A stretch of DNA of 64,000 nt from Luteimonas suaedae (GTDB taxonomy: Bacteria > Pseudomonadota > Gammaproteobacteria > Xanthomonadales > Xanthomonadaceae). The notes under the pieces were generated by a model. That model worked only from the letters and a program-made list of their open reading frames with translations. It was not told where the DNA came from and searched no databases. The DNA lies in contig NZ_VSSP01000011.1 in NCBI RefSeq assembly GCF_008312895.1, forward strand, positions 62,001-126,000, written 5' to 3'. Position numbers and translations under genes: made by a program. Positions 52,325-61,389 of the stretch are shown here, one piece after another (positions within the stretch are counted from its first letter, which is position 1; every line of letters begins with the position of its first letter).

Positions 52325-52678
52325 ATGGAAAAGAAGATCGCCCGCCTGCGCCGCGCCAAGTCGACCCGCGCGCGCATCCGCGAAGTCGGCACGCCGCGCC
52401 TGTCGGTGCTGCGGACCGGGCAGCACGTCTACGCGCAGCTGTTCAGCGCGGACGGCTCCAAGGTGCTGGCTTCGGCCAGCACCACCCAGGCCGACGTGCG
52501 CGACGGCCTGAAGAGCAACAAGAACATCGAGGCCGCCGCCAAGGTCGGCCGCGCCATCGCCGAGAAGGCCAAGGCGGCCGGCGTCGAGAAGGTCGCCTTC
52601 GACCGTTCGGGCTACCGCTACCACGGCCGGATCAAGGCGTTGGCCGAGGCCGCACGCGAGGGCGGGCTGCAGTTCTGA
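52325..52678 (+). CDS. rplR: 50S ribosomal protein L18
   Basis: 117 residues. [47 protein letters not shown] and the C-terminal [28 protein letters not shown] are canonical. It binds 5S rRNA. It is separated from rpsE by 274 bases, instead of the usual few, because of a repeat element. Confidence 0.98.
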   Translation: MEKKIARLRRAKSTRARIREVGTPRLSVLRTGQHVYAQLFSADGSKVLASASTTQADVRDGLKSNKNIEAAAKVGRAIAEKAKAAGVEKVAFDRSGYRYHGRIKALAEAAREGGLQF

Positions 52679-52727
52679 ACATGGGCGGGTCTCGGCCCGC
52701 CACTCCGGTTCGAGAGGAAGCTGCCGT

Positions 52728-52813
52728 CCTTGGCGTACCATTGGCGGCTTCGGAGCGTCCGGCCGGCCCTCCATGGCCGGGCGTTCGCCAAGGCGGCGCC
52801 GCAGTGCCGCGCC
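52728..52813 (-). repeat. CCATGGATGG-family repeat, copy 2 (rplR-rpsE), inverted
   Basis: Read on the minus strand: GCGCGGCACTGCGGCGC, GAACGCCCGGCCATGGAGGG, then CCGAAGCCGCCAATGG. This is the same order as the other copies. It lies in the enlarged rplR-rpsE gap. Confidence 0.7.
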
Positions 52814-52952
52814 GGGCGCGCCTTGCCTCACCCCTGCCGATGCGGGCTGCATCGGGCGCAACGACGATTTGTCCGTCGCTGCGAAACACCCGCACTACAC
52901 CACAACGATAAGCGGCTACGCCGCAAATTTCCTCAACTACCGAGATATGGCA

Positions 52953-53486
52953 ATGGCAGAACAACGTGACTCCCGGGGGCGCAATCGCGACCGCGAGGAG
53001 ATGGACGACGGCATGGTCGAAAAGCTGATCGCGGTCAACCGCGTCAGCAAGACCGTCAAGGGCGGCCGCCAGTTCACCTTCACCGCGCTGACGGTGGTGG
53101 GCGACGGCAACGGCAAGGTCGGCTTCGGCTACGGCAAGGCGCGCGAAGTGCCGGTCGCGATCCAGAAGTCGATGGAGTACGCCCGCAAGAACATGAGCAG
53201 CGTCGAGCTCAACGGCGGCACCCTGTGGCACACGGTCAAGGCCGGCCATGGCGCCGCGCGCGTATTCATGCAGCCCGCGTCCGAGGGCACCGGCGTGATC
53301 GCCGGCGGCGCCATGCGCGCCGTGCTCGAGGCGGTCGGCGTGAAGGACGTGCTGGCCAAGGCGGTCGGTTCGCGCAATCCCATCAACCTGGTCCGTGCCA
53401 CGGTCCGGGGCCTGGAGGGGATGCATTCGCCGGGCAAGATCGCGGCCAAGCGCGGCAAGAAGGTGGAGGACGTTCTCCATGGCTAA
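52953..53486 (+). CDS. rpsE: 30S ribosomal protein S5
   Basis: 177 residues from [54 protein letters not shown]. An ATG at 52947 would add two residues. The frame upstream of that runs through the repeat and is not coding. S5 helps translational accuracy and mRNA unwinding. Its last 8 bases overlap rpmD. Confidence 0.97.
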   Translation: MAEQRDSRGRNRDREEMDDGMVEKLIAVNRVSKTVKGGRQFTFTALTVVGDGNGKVGFGYGKAREVPVAIQKSMEYARKNMSSVELNGGTLWHTVKAGHGAARVFMQPASEGTGVIAGGAMRAVLEAVGVKDVLAKAVGSRNPINLVRATVRGLEGMHSPGKIAAKRGKKVEDVLHG

Positions 53487-53676
53487 GCAGGAATCCGGCG
53501 GCGGCACCGTCAAGGTGCGCCTGGTCAAGGGCTTGCGCGGAACCCAGGCGCGTCATCGCCTGTCCGTAAAGGCGCTGGGCCTCAACAAGCTCAACGATGT
53601 CCGCGAACTGAAGGACAGCCCGCAGGTGCGCGGCCTGATCAACAAGGTCCACTACCTGGTTCGGGTCGAGGAGTAA
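53479..53676 (+). CDS. rpmD: 50S ribosomal protein L30
   Basis: 65 residues, [53 protein letters not shown]. It starts inside the end of rpsE (8-base overlap). rplO follows after 5 bases. Confidence 0.97.
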   Translation: MAKQESGGGTVKVRLVKGLRGTQARHRLSVKALGLNKLNDVRELKDSPQVRGLINKVHYLVRVEE

Positions 53677-53681
53677 CGAAC

Positions 53682-54125
53682 ATGCGTATGAATACACTCA
53701 AGCCGGCCGACGGCGCCCGCGAAGACCGCAAGCGCGTCGGTCGCGGCATCGGCTCCGGCCTCGGCAAGACCGCCGGCCGCGGCCACAAGGGTTCGTTCGC
53801 GCGCTCGGGCAAGGGCAAGATCAAGGCCGGCTTCGAAGGCGGTCAGATGCCCATGCACATGCGGCTGCCGAAGGTCGGCTTCCGCTCGAAGCTGAAGAAC
53901 GACACCGCCGAAGTGATGCTCTACAACCTGGACAGGCTGGAGGGCGAGATCGATCTCGCCGCGTTGCGCGCCGCGAAGCTGGTGCCGCGCACCGCCAAGC
54001 GCGCCAAGATCGTCAAGAAGGGCGAGATCTCGAAGGCGCTCGTGCTCAAGGGCGTGCTGGCCACGGCCGGCGCACGCGCGGCGATCGAGGCCGCCGGCGG
54101 CAAGGTCGAGGGCGAGCCGGCGTAA
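53682..54125 (+). CDS. rplO: 50S ribosomal protein L15
   Basis: 147 residues. [37 protein letters not shown] is the Gly/Arg-rich rRNA-binding N-terminus. The C-terminal globular half ends [20 protein letters not shown] repeat copy follows, before secY. Confidence 0.98.
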   Translation: MRMNTLKPADGAREDRKRVGRGIGSGLGKTAGRGHKGSFARSGKGKIKAGFEGGQMPMHMRLPKVGFRSKLKNDTAEVMLYNLDRLEGEIDLAALRAAKLVPRTAKRAKIVKKGEISKALVLKGVLATAGARAAIEAAGGKVEGEPA

Positions 54126-54129
54126 GCCT

Positions 54130-54217
54130 GGCGCGGCACCGCCGCGCCGGCGAACGCCCGGCCACGGATGGACGGGCGGAACGGCCCGAAGCCGGTGAAG
54201 TCGCGCCATGGATGGCA
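54130..54217 (+). repeat. CCATGGATGG-family repeat, copy 3 (rplO-secY)
   Basis: GCGGCACCGCCGC hairpin, GAACGCCCGGCCACGGATGG, CCCGAAGCCGGT and a final GCGCCATGGATGGCAG. It occupies most of the 155-base rplO-secY gap. Confidence 0.75.
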
Positions 54218-54280
54218 GCCATTGTTTTTCGAGTGAAGGATTTTCGAGCGTGCAGATAGATCGTCACATCGGAGCATCGA

Positions 54281-55630
54281 ATGTCACGCAGCGGTAGCGC
54301 AATGGGCGGCGTGGGCGCGGGCCTGGGCAAATTCACCGAGCTGCGCCAGCGACTGCTGTTCGTGCTCGGTGCGCTGCTGGTCTACCGCATCGGCTGCTTC
54401 ATCCCGGTTCCGGGCGTCAATCCGGAGGCGATGCTGCGGCTGATGGAGCAGCAGCAGGGCACGATCGTGGACATGTTCAACATGTTCTCGGGCGGCGCCC
54501 TGGAGCGCTTCAGCCTGTTCGCGCTGAACGTGATCCCGTACATCTCGGCTTCGATCGTCATGCAGCTGATGGTGCAGATCGTGCCGAGCCTGAAGGCGAT
54601 CCAGAAGGAGGGCGAATCCGGACGGCGCAAGATCACCCAGTGGTCGCGCATCGGCGCCATCCCGCTGGCGATCTTCCAGTCGGCCGGCATCGCCGTCGCG
54701 CTGCAGGGCTCGGGCGCCAGCAACGGCATCCAGGTGGTGTACGCGCCGGGCATGGGCTTCGTGCTGACCGCGATCGTCGCGCTGACCGCCGGCACCATGT
54801 TCCTGGTCTGGCTCGGCGAGCAGGTGACCGAGCGCGGCGTCGGCAACGGCGTGTCGCTGATCATCTTCGCCGGCATCGTCTCCGGACTGCCGAGCGCGAT
54901 CTTCAGCACCCTGGAGCAGGCACGCAACGGCGACATCAGCCCGATCGCAGTGATCATGATCGGCGTCATCGTGCTGGCCTTCATCTTCTTCGTGGTGTTC
55001 GTCGAGCGCGGGCAGCGCCGGATCACGGTCAATTACGCGCGGCGCCAGGGCGGCCGCAATGCGTACATGAACCAGACCTCGTTCCTGCCGCTGAAGCTCA
55101 ACATGGCGGGCGTGATCCCGGCGATCTTCGCCTCGTCGATCATCATGTTCCCGGCCACTGTCTCGACCTGGTTCGGCCAGGCCGGTTCGGCCCTGTGGCT
55201 GCAGCGGGCGGCGCAGGCGCTGTCGCCGGGCGAGCCCCTGTACATCCTGCTCTACGGCGGATTGATCGCCGGCTTCGCGTTCTTCTACACGGCGCTGGTG
55301 TTCAACAGCCAGGAGACGGCGGACAATCTGAAGAAGTCGGGCGCCCTGATCCCGGGCATCCGGCCGGGCAAGGCGACCGCAGACTATGTCGACAGCGTGC
55401 TGACGCGGCTGACGGCGGCGGGCGCCACCTACCTGGTGATCGTCTGCCTGCTGCCCGAGTTCATGCGCGCCGAACTGGGCGCCTCGTTCTACTTCGGCGG
55501 CACCTCGCTGCTGATCGTGGTGATCGTGGTGATGGACTTCATCGCGCAGATCCAGGCGCACCTGATGTCGCACCAGTACGAGAGCCTGCTCAAGAAGGCC
55601 AACCTGAAGGGGGGAGCGCGGGCGCGCTAG
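54281..55630 (+). CDS. secY: Protein translocase subunit SecY
   Basis: 449 residues with ten membrane helices. [17 protein letters not shown], the plug region after [31 protein letters not shown], and the cytoplasmic loop [19 protein letters not shown] are canonical. It forms the channel of SecYEG. It has a short N-terminus starting [31 protein letters not shown]. rpmJ, often next, is absent; a repeat-rich 584-base gap follows. Confidence 0.98.
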   Translation: MSRSGSAMGGVGAGLGKFTELRQRLLFVLGALLVYRIGCFIPVPGVNPEAMLRLMEQQQGTIVDMFNMFSGGALERFSLFALNVIPYISASIVMQLMVQIVPSLKAIQKEGESGRRKITQWSRIGAIPLAIFQSAGIAVALQGSGASNGIQVVYAPGMGFVLTAIVALTAGTMFLVWLGEQVTERGVGNGVSLIIFAGIVSGLPSAIFSTLEQARNGDISPIAVIMIGVIVLAFIFFVVFVERGQRRITVNYARRQGGRNAYMNQTSFLPLKLNMAGVIPAIFASSIIMFPATVSTWFGQAGSALWLQRAAQALSPGEPLYILLYGGLIAGFAFFYTALVFNSQETADNLKKSGALIPGIRPGKATADYVDSVLTRLTAAGATYLVIVCLLPEFMRAELGASFYFGGTSLLIVVIVVMDFIAQIQAHLMSHQYESLLKKANLKGGARAR

Positions 55631-55720
55631 CGCGGCACCGCCGCGCTAGCGCGCGAGCGCCCGGCCATGGATGGCCGGGCAGGTCCCTCCGGAGCCAATG
55701 CAGTTCCGCCATGGATGGCA
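55631..55720 (+). repeat. CCATGGATGG-family repeat, copy 4 (after secY)
   Basis: GCGGCACCGCCGC hairpin, then a perfect 9-base stem around the TGGA loop (GCCCGGCCA / TGGCCGGGC). CGGAGCCAATGC and the terminal CCGCCATGGATGGCA follow. Confidence 0.8.
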
Positions 55721-55757
55721 AGAACACCGGCTCTTGTGGGGGTGAACCCCGACAGGG

Positions 55758-55860
55758 GCGCGCTAGCGCGGCACTGCCGCGCAGCCCCGGTGAACGCCCG
55801 GCCAAGGATGGCCGGGCCGGACCACCCGCAAGCCGGTACGGTTGCGCCATGGATGGCAGC
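55758..55860 (+). repeat. CCATGGATGG-family repeat, copy 5 (secY-rpsM)
   Basis: GCGGCACTGCCGC hairpin, GAACGCCCGGCCAAGGATGG, GCAAGCCGGT, then GCGCCATGGATGGCAG. It is in direct orientation with copy 4, 37 bases further on. Confidence 0.8.
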
Positions 55861-56125
55861 TCGAATATCGATCGCCGCCCCTGACCCAATGTCCGGAGCG
55901 GCGGTTGCAGCACAACAACCCGTCCCTGACGACAGCGCAGGGCGGGAAGATGGGCGACCTGTGCGGCGGTCTCGCGCGCAGGTGGGCCGTCGCCGGTCCT
56001 CCGCTCGAGTGGCGGAGGTGGCCGGAACCGGGATTCCCCGGTTCCGGTACAGCGGCGGCCCGTCGCCGGAGCACGGGCACACTCCCCGTGCCGGAGTCCC
56101 TGGTGGCCAAAGGCCGTCCGGGGGC

Positions 56126-56154
56126 TTCCTGAAAACCCGAGACCCTGCTACAAT
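56126..56154 (+). promoter_or_regulatory. Candidate promoter of the alpha operon (rpsM)
   Basis: TTCCTG (56126-56131), a 17-base spacer, TACAAT (56149-56154). The -10 is near consensus, the -35 weak. It lies 60 bases upstream of rpsM, so the alpha group can be transcribed independently of spc. Confidence 0.6.
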
Positions 56155-56214
56155 TTCGTGTTCACTCCGCCGGATTCCAGTGATCCGGCCGCCAAACCAG
56201 TTGGAGATCGCCTC

Positions 56215-56571
56215 ATGGCGCGTATCGCGGGCGTCAACCTGCCTGCCCAGAAGCATGTCTGGGTCGGGCTGCAAAGCATCTACGGCATCGGCCGTACCCG
56301 TTCCAAGCAGGTCTGCCAAGCGGCCGGCGTCGAGGTATCGACCCGGATCGTCGACCTGTCCGAGCCGGAAGTCGAGCGCCTGCGCGCCGAGGTCGGCAAG
56401 CTGGTGGTCGAGGGCGATCTGCGTCGCGAGGTCGGCATGTCGATCAAGCGCCTGATGGACCTGGGTAGCTACCGAGGCCTGCGCCACCGCCGCGGCCTGC
56501 CGCTGCGCGGCCAGCGCACCCGCACCAACGCGCGCACCCGCAAGGGCCCACGCAAGCCGATCAGGAAGTAA
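56215..56571 (+). CDS. rpsM: 30S ribosomal protein S13
   Basis: 118 residues. [34 protein letters not shown] and the C-terminal [30 protein letters not shown] tail that reaches the P-site tRNA. GGAG lies nine bases before the ATG. It is the first gene of the alpha operon. Confidence 0.98.
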   Translation: MARIAGVNLPAQKHVWVGLQSIYGIGRTRSKQVCQAAGVEVSTRIVDLSEPEVERLRAEVGKLVVEGDLRREVGMSIKRLMDLGSYRGLRHRRGLPLRGQRTRTNARTRKGPRKPIRK

Positions 56572-56583
56572 GGGGACAACGCC

Positions 56584-56973
56584 ATGGCCAAGCCGGCTGC
56601 CAAAACCAAGAAGAAGATCAAGCGCGTCGTCACCGACGGCATCGCCCACGTCCACGCTTCGTTCAACAACACCATCATCACGATCACCGATCGCCAGGGC
56701 AACGCGCTGTCGTGGGCGACCTCCGGCGGCGCGGGCTTCCGCGGCTCCCGCAAGTCGACCCCGTTCGCGGCGCAGGTCGCCGCCGAGAAGGCCGGCAAGG
56801 TCGCGCTCGACTACGGCGTGAAGTCGCTGGAAGTGCGGATCAAGGGCCCGGGCCCGGGCCGCGAGTCGGCGGTGCGTTCGTTGAACAACGTCGGCTACAA
56901 GATCACCAACATCATCGACGTGACGCCGATCCCGCACAACGGGTGCCGGCCTCCCAAAAAGCGTCGCGTCTGA
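56584..56973 (+). CDS. rpsK: 30S ribosomal protein S11
   Basis: 129 residues. [51 protein letters not shown] and the final [18 protein letters not shown] are canonical. Part of the 30S platform. rpsD begins 14 bases later. Confidence 0.98.
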   Translation: MAKPAAKTKKKIKRVVTDGIAHVHASFNNTIITITDRQGNALSWATSGGAGFRGSRKSTPFAAQVAAEKAGKVALDYGVKSLEVRIKGPGPGRESAVRSLNNVGYKITNIIDVTPIPHNGCRPPKKRRV

Positions 56974-56987
56974 GGAGCTGAGAAGAT

Positions 56988-57623
56988 ATGGCTCGTTATA
57001 TCGGTCCCACCTGTAAGCTCGCCCGCCGCGAAGGCGCCGACCTGTCGCTGAAGAGCCCGACGCGCGCGTTGGATTCCAAGTGCAAGCTGGAGCAGAAGCC
57101 CGGCCAGCACGGCGCCGGCACCGGCGCCCGCCGCAGCAAGCTGTCCGACTACGCCACCCAGCTGCGCGAGAAGCAGAAGGTCAAGCGCATCTACGGTCTG
57201 CTCGAGCGCCAGTTCCGCAACTACTACAAGAAGGCCTCGACCAAGAAGGGCAACACCGGCGAGAACCTGCTGCAGTTGCTGGAAACCCGCCTCGACAACG
57301 TCGTCTATCGCATGGGCTTCGCGGTGACCCGCCCGGCCGCGCGCCAGCTGGTCTCGCACCGTGGCGTCACCGTCAACGGCAAGCCGGTCAACCTGCCGTC
57401 CTATCAGGTCCAGGCCGGCGACGCGATCGCCCTGTCCGAGCGTGCGCAGAAGCAGATGCGCGTGCAGGAAGCGCTGGACGTGTCTGCGCAGATGGACCTG
57501 TCGCCGGGCTGGGTCGAGGTCGACGCCAAGAAGTTCGCCGGCGTGTTCAAGTCGGTGCCGGATCGCGGTGATTTGCCGTCCGACATCAACGAAGCGCTGA
57601 TCGTCGAGCTGTATTCGAAGTAA
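56988..57623 (+). CDS. rpsD: 30S ribosomal protein S4
   Basis: 211 residues, slightly longer than E. coli S4. [42 protein letters not shown] and an S4 RNA-binding domain around [41 protein letters not shown]. In E. coli S4 represses the alpha operon. rpoA follows after 165 bases. Confidence 0.98.
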   Translation: MARYIGPTCKLARREGADLSLKSPTRALDSKCKLEQKPGQHGAGTGARRSKLSDYATQLREKQKVKRIYGLLERQFRNYYKKASTKKGNTGENLLQLLETRLDNVVYRMGFAVTRPAARQLVSHRGVTVNGKPVNLPSYQVQAGDAIALSERAQKQMRVQEALDVSAQMDLSPGWVEVDAKKFAGVFKSVPDRGDLPSDINEALIVELYSK

Positions 57624-57788
57624 GGCCGGAAGGGCGCCCGCAGCCGGTCTGCCGGCCCCGATCGCGTCCTTTCGCAACCCCCGCCAGCGCGCGCAATCGC
57701 GCGCTGGGCTCCCCCGGTTCCAAGGGGGCTCCAAACGCGCCACGGCCTCGCGCCCCCACGCGACGGCATTTGAGGAGAAGCCAAGAAA

Positions 57789-58787
57789 ATGACGGTTACT
57801 GCCAACCAGGTCCTGCGCCCGCGCGCTCCGCAGATCGAGCGTCTCGCCGGCAATCGCGCCAAGGTCGTGATCGAGCCCCTGGAGCGTGGCTACGGGCATA
57901 CGCTCGGCAACGCGCTGCGCCGCGTGCTGCTGTCGTCGATTCCGGGCTTCGCGATCACCGAGGTCGAGATCGACGGCGTGCTGCATGAGTACAGCGCCCT
58001 CGAGGGCCTGCAGGAAGACGTGCTCGAAGTCCTGTTGAACCTGAAGGACGTCGCCATCCGCATGGGCACCGGCGAGTCCTCGACCCTGTCGCTGGCCAAG
58101 TCCGGCCCGGGCACGGTCACCGCGGCGGACATCAAGACCGACCACAACGTCGAGATCCTCAACGGTGACCACGTGATCTGCACCCTCACCAAGGATGCGT
58201 CGGTCAACATGCGCCTGAAGATCGAGCGCGGCTTCGGCTATCAGCCGGCCGCCGCGCGCCGGCGTCCGGACGAGGAGACCCGCGCCATCGGCCGGTTGAT
58301 GCTGGACGCATCGTTCTCGCCGGTGCGCCGCGTCGCCTACGAGGTCGAGGCCGCCCGCGTCGAGCAGCGCACCGACCTCGACAAGCTGGTCCTGGACATC
58401 GAGACCAACGGCACGATCGACGCCGAGGAAGCCGTGCGCACCGCCGCCGACATCCTTACCGACCAGCTGTCGGTGTTCGGCGACTTCACCAACCGCGACC
58501 GCGGCGCCGCCAAGCAGCAGACCGCTGGCGTGGATCCGCTGCTGCTGCGTCCGATCGACGATCTCGAGCTGACCGTGCGCTCGGCCAACTGCCTCAAGGC
58601 CGAGAGCATCTACTACATCGGCGACCTGATCCAGAAGACCGAGGTCGAGCTGCTCAAGACCCCGAATCTCGGCAAGAAGTCGCTGACCGAGATCAAGGAA
58701 GTGCTTGCCCAGCGCGGCCTGTCGCTCGGCATGAAGCTGGAGAACTGGCCGCCGGCCGGTGTCTCCCAGCACGGCATGCTTGGGTGA
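57789..58787 (+). CDS. rpoA: RNA polymerase subunit alpha
   Basis: 332 residues. The N-terminal dimerisation domain has [39 protein letters not shown]. The C-terminal alpha-CTD has [71 protein letters not shown], contacting UP elements and activators. A nested hairpin (58790-58830) lies right after its stop. Confidence 0.98.
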   Translation: MTVTANQVLRPRAPQIERLAGNRAKVVIEPLERGYGHTLGNALRRVLLSSIPGFAITEVEIDGVLHEYSALEGLQEDVLEVLLNLKDVAIRMGTGESSTLSLAKSGPGTVTAADIKTDHNVEILNGDHVICTLTKDASVNMRLKIERGFGYQPAAARRRPDEETRAIGRLMLDASFSPVRRVAYEVEAARVEQRTDLDKLVLDIETNGTIDAEEAVRTAADILTDQLSVFGDFTNRDRGAAKQQTAGVDPLLLRPIDDLELTVRSANCLKAESIYYIGDLIQKTEVELLKTPNLGKKSLTEIKEVLAQRGLSLGMKLENWPPAGVSQHGMLG

Positions 58788-58830
58788 GTGACCGCACTTA
58801 GCCGATGCCCTATCGGCATCGGCTGCGGTC

Positions 58831-58899
58831 GCGAACGCCCGGCCATGGATGGCCGGGCAGGACGATCCGAAGCCAGTTTCGCTCCGCCATGGATGGCAG
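58831..58899 (+). repeat. CCATGGATGG-family repeat, copy 6 (rpoA-rplQ)
   Basis: GCGAACGCCCGGCCATGGAT and its pairing arm TGGCCGGGC, CCGAAGCCAGTTTCGC, then CCGCCATGGATGGCAGG. It is preceded by a hairpin GCCGATGCC / GGCATCGGC (58801-58823), itself enclosed by GACCGC / GCGGTC. Confidence 0.8.
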
Positions 58900-58962
58900 G
58901 CATAGAATTCGAGAGGCGCGCGTTGGGCGTCGCCATCCGAGACAAATTCAGGAATCACGACC

Positions 58963-59343
58963 ATGCGCCACCAGAAAGCCGGACGCAAATTCAACCGCAC
59001 CAGCGCCCATCGCGAAGCGATGTTCCGCAACATGGCGGCGTCCCTGTTCAAGCACGAGATGATCCGCACCACGCTGCCGAAAGCCAAGGAGCTGCGCCGC
59101 GTTGCCGAACCGCTGATCACCATCAGCAAGAACGATGGCGTCGCCAACCGGCGGCTGGCGTTCGCCCGGCTGCGCGACAAGGAAGCGGTCGGCAAGCTGT
59201 TCGTCGAGCTGGGGCCGCGCTACCGCGCACGTCCGGGCGGCTATCTGCGCATCCTCAAGTGCGGTTTCCGCGATGGCGACAACGCGCCGATGGCGTACGT
59301 CGAGCTGGTGGATCGTCCGCAGGCGACCGCCGACGCCGAGTAA
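58963..59343 (+). CDS. rplQ: 50S ribosomal protein L17
   Basis: 126 residues. [53 protein letters not shown] is the signature. The last gene of the alpha operon. An intrinsic terminator follows 23 bases later. Confidence 0.98.
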   Translation: MRHQKAGRKFNRTSAHREAMFRNMAASLFKHEMIRTTLPKAKELRRVAEPLITISKNDGVANRRLAFARLRDKEAVGKLFVELGPRYRARPGGYLRILKCGFRDGDNAPMAYVELVDRPQATADAE

Positions 59344-59366
59344 GCCAGACACATTCGTTCTTGCAG

Positions 59367-59393
59367 AACCCCGGCCTTCGCGTCGGGGTTTTT
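59367..59393 (+). terminator. Intrinsic terminator of the ribosomal protein block
   Basis: Stem AACCCCG / CGGGGTT with a 10-base loop, followed by TTT (five T in total from the stem end). It ends 15 bases before dsbB, separating it from the alpha operon. Confidence 0.85.
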
Positions 59394-59407
59394 GCTATCT
59401 TGCGCCG

Positions 59408-59914
59408 ATGCAACCCAATCCCTTCCGCTGGTCCTTCCGCGGGCAACTCCTGGCCGGTGCCGCGATCTGCGCGGCGCTGATCGGCTTCGCGATCTTCTCG
59501 CAGTTGCAGTGGGGGCTGGAGCCGTGCCCGTTGTGCATCTTCCAGCGCATCGCATTCGCCGCGCTCGGTATCGTGCTGTTGCTCGGCGCGCTGCATGCGC
59601 CGCGAGGCAGGGCGGGCCGGGGCGCATACGGCGTGCTCGGATTCGCAGCGGCTGCGGTCGGGATCGGGATCGCCGGGCGCCATACCTGGATCCAGCTGTT
59701 CCCGCCGGAGATCCCGGCGTGCGGACCGCCGCTGGATTTCCTGCGCGAGACCATGTCGACCACGAGCCTGATCCGCAAGGTGCTGACCGGCACCGGCGAT
59801 TGCGGCAACGTCGACTGGACCTTCCTGGGCCTGTCGATGCCGGCCTGGAGCCTGGTCTGGTTCGTCCTGCTCGGCGGATGGGCGCTGTACGCCGGCTTCC
59901 GTCGCCGCGCCTGA
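59408..59914 (+). CDS. dsbB: Disulfide bond formation protein DsbB
   Basis: 168 residues with four membrane helices. The first periplasmic loop has the redox pair CPLC (Cys40, Cys43). The second periplasmic loop has Cys105 (PACGPP) and Cys132 (GDCG). It reoxidises DsbA and passes electrons to quinone. Rapid oxidation would suit a cell that exports disulfide-bonded proteases, but that link is inference. Confidence 0.95.
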   Translation: MQPNPFRWSFRGQLLAGAAICAALIGFAIFSQLQWGLEPCPLCIFQRIAFAALGIVLLLGALHAPRGRAGRGAYGVLGFAAAAVGIGIAGRHTWIQLFPPEIPACGPPLDFLRETMSTTSLIRKVLTGTGDCGNVDWTFLGLSMPAWSLVWFVLLGGWALYAGFRRRA

Positions 59915-59994
59915 ACCGCGCCAGGGACGGTTGCAGACGAAATTGACGCAGTGCAGCAGTCTGGCATGATGATCGGCCAAGCCTGGATCCGAAC

Positions 59995-61389
59995 ATGTCC
60001 CCGTCCGAACGCAACCTCCGTGCCGCGACCCTGCCCGCCGACTGGCGGCCGGACAGTTGGCGCGCGCGTCCGGCGCTGCAGTTGCCGACCTATCCCGATG
60101 CCGCCGTGCTGGCGCAGGTGCAGCAGGAACTGCAGGCGCTGCCGCCGCTGGTGACGTCGTGGGAAATCCTGACCCTGAAGCAGCAGCTCGCCGAGGCGCA
60201 GGAAGGGCGGCGTTTCCTGCTGCAGGGCGGCGATTGCGCGGAGAACTTCAGCGACTGCAGTTCGGAGCTGATCTCCAACCGGCTCAAGGTGCTGCTGCAG
60301 ATGAGCCTGGTGCTGGTGCACGGCCTGCGCCTGCCGGTGGTGCGGGTGGGGCGCTTCGCCGGGCAGTACGCCAAGCCGCGCTCCGCCGATACCGAGACCC
60401 GCGACGGCGTGACCCTGCCCAGCTACCGCGGCGACATGGTCAATGCGCCCGAGTTCACTCCCGAGGCACGGATCCCGGATCCGCGGCGCATGATCAAGGC
60501 GCACGCGCGTTCGGCGATGACCATGAACTTCACCCGGTCGCTGATCGACGGCGGCTTCGCCGACCTGCACCACCCCGAGTACTGGAATCTCGGCTGGGTC
60601 GGGCACTCGCCGCTGGCGGCCGAGTACCACCGCATGGTTGCCAGCATCGGCGATGCGGTGCGCTTCATGGAGACGCTGTCCGGTACCGAGGTCTACAACC
60701 TCAACCGGGTCGACTTCTACACCTCGCACGAGGCATTGCTGCTGCCGTACGAGGAAGCGCAGACGCGGCAGGTGCCGCGGCAGTGGGGCTGGTTCAACCT
60801 CAGTACGCACTTTCCGTGGATCGGCATGCGCACGGCGGCGCTGGACGGCGCCCATACCGAATACTTCCGCGGCATCCGCAACCCGATCGCGGTCAAGATC
60901 GGTCCGTCGGTGACCCCCGACCAGCTGCTGCGCCTGATCGACGTGCTCAACCCGGACGACGAGCCCGGCCGGCTCGGGCTCATCCATCGCATGGGCGCGA
61001 CCCAGATCGCCGATCGGCTGCCGGCGCTGCTGGAGGCGGTGAAGCGGGAAGGCCGCCGCGTGCTGTGGATCTGCGATCCGATGCACGGCAATACCGAGGC
61101 GACCAGCAACGGCTACAAGACCCGCCGCTTCGACAAGATCCACAGCGAGGTGGAGCAGGCGTTCGACCTGCATGCCGCGGCGGGCACCCGCCTGGGCGGC
61201 GTGCATCTCGAGTTGACCGGGGAGGACGTCACCGAGTGCACCGGCGGCGCCCGCGATCTCACCGATCTCGACCTGACCCGCGCCTACCGCACCACCGTCG
61301 ATCCGCGCCTGAACTACGAGCAGGCGCTGGAGATCGCGATGTCGATCGTGCACAAGCAGAACCAGATCGCCGCGCCCGCGGCGCGCTAG
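59995..61389 (+). CDS. Class II 3-deoxy-7-phosphoheptulonate synthase
   Basis: 464 residues of the plant/AroA-II type DAHP synthase. It has RFLLQGGDCAENFSDC, RVGRFAGQYAKPRS, THFPWIGMRT, FRGIRNPIAVKIGPS, WICDPMHGNTEAT and GGVHLELTGEDVTECTGG (metal and PEP-binding residues). It catalyses the first step of the shikimate pathway. Its TAG stop shares bases with the amidase stop in the palindrome CTAG (convergent, 4-base overlap). Confidence 0.96.
   Translation: MSPSERNLRAATLPADWRPDSWRARPALQLPTYPDAAVLAQVQQELQALPPLVTSWEILTLKQQLAEAQEGRRFLLQGGDCAENFSDCSSELISNRLKVLLQMSLVLVHGLRLPVVRVGRFAGQYAKPRSADTETRDGVTLPSYRGDMVNAPEFTPEARIPDPRRMIKAHARSAMTMNFTRSLIDGGFADLHHPEYWNLGWVGHSPLAAEYHRMVASIGDAVRFMETLSGTEVYNLNRVDFYTSHEALLLPYEEAQTRQVPRQWGWFNLSTHFPWIGMRTAALDGAHTEYFRGIRNPIAVKIGPSVTPDQLLRLIDVLNPDDEPGRLGLIHRMGATQIADRLPALLEAVKREGRRVLWICDPMHGNTEATSNGYKTRRFDKIHSEVEQAFDLHAAAGTRLGGVHLELTGEDVTECTGGARDLTDLDLTRAYRTTVDPRLNYEQALEIAMSIVHKQNQIAAPAAR

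Larger units (their letters stand above)
55631..56214. other. secY-rpsM gap: two repeat copies and an rpsM promoter, no rpmJ
   Basis: It holds two CCATGGATGG-family copies (55631-55720 and 55758-55860). A stretch with no supported gene follows (55861-56125), then a promoter at 56126-56154. No L36 (rpmJ) reading frame of about 38-41 codons with its Cys/His pattern is visible. Confidence 0.7.
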
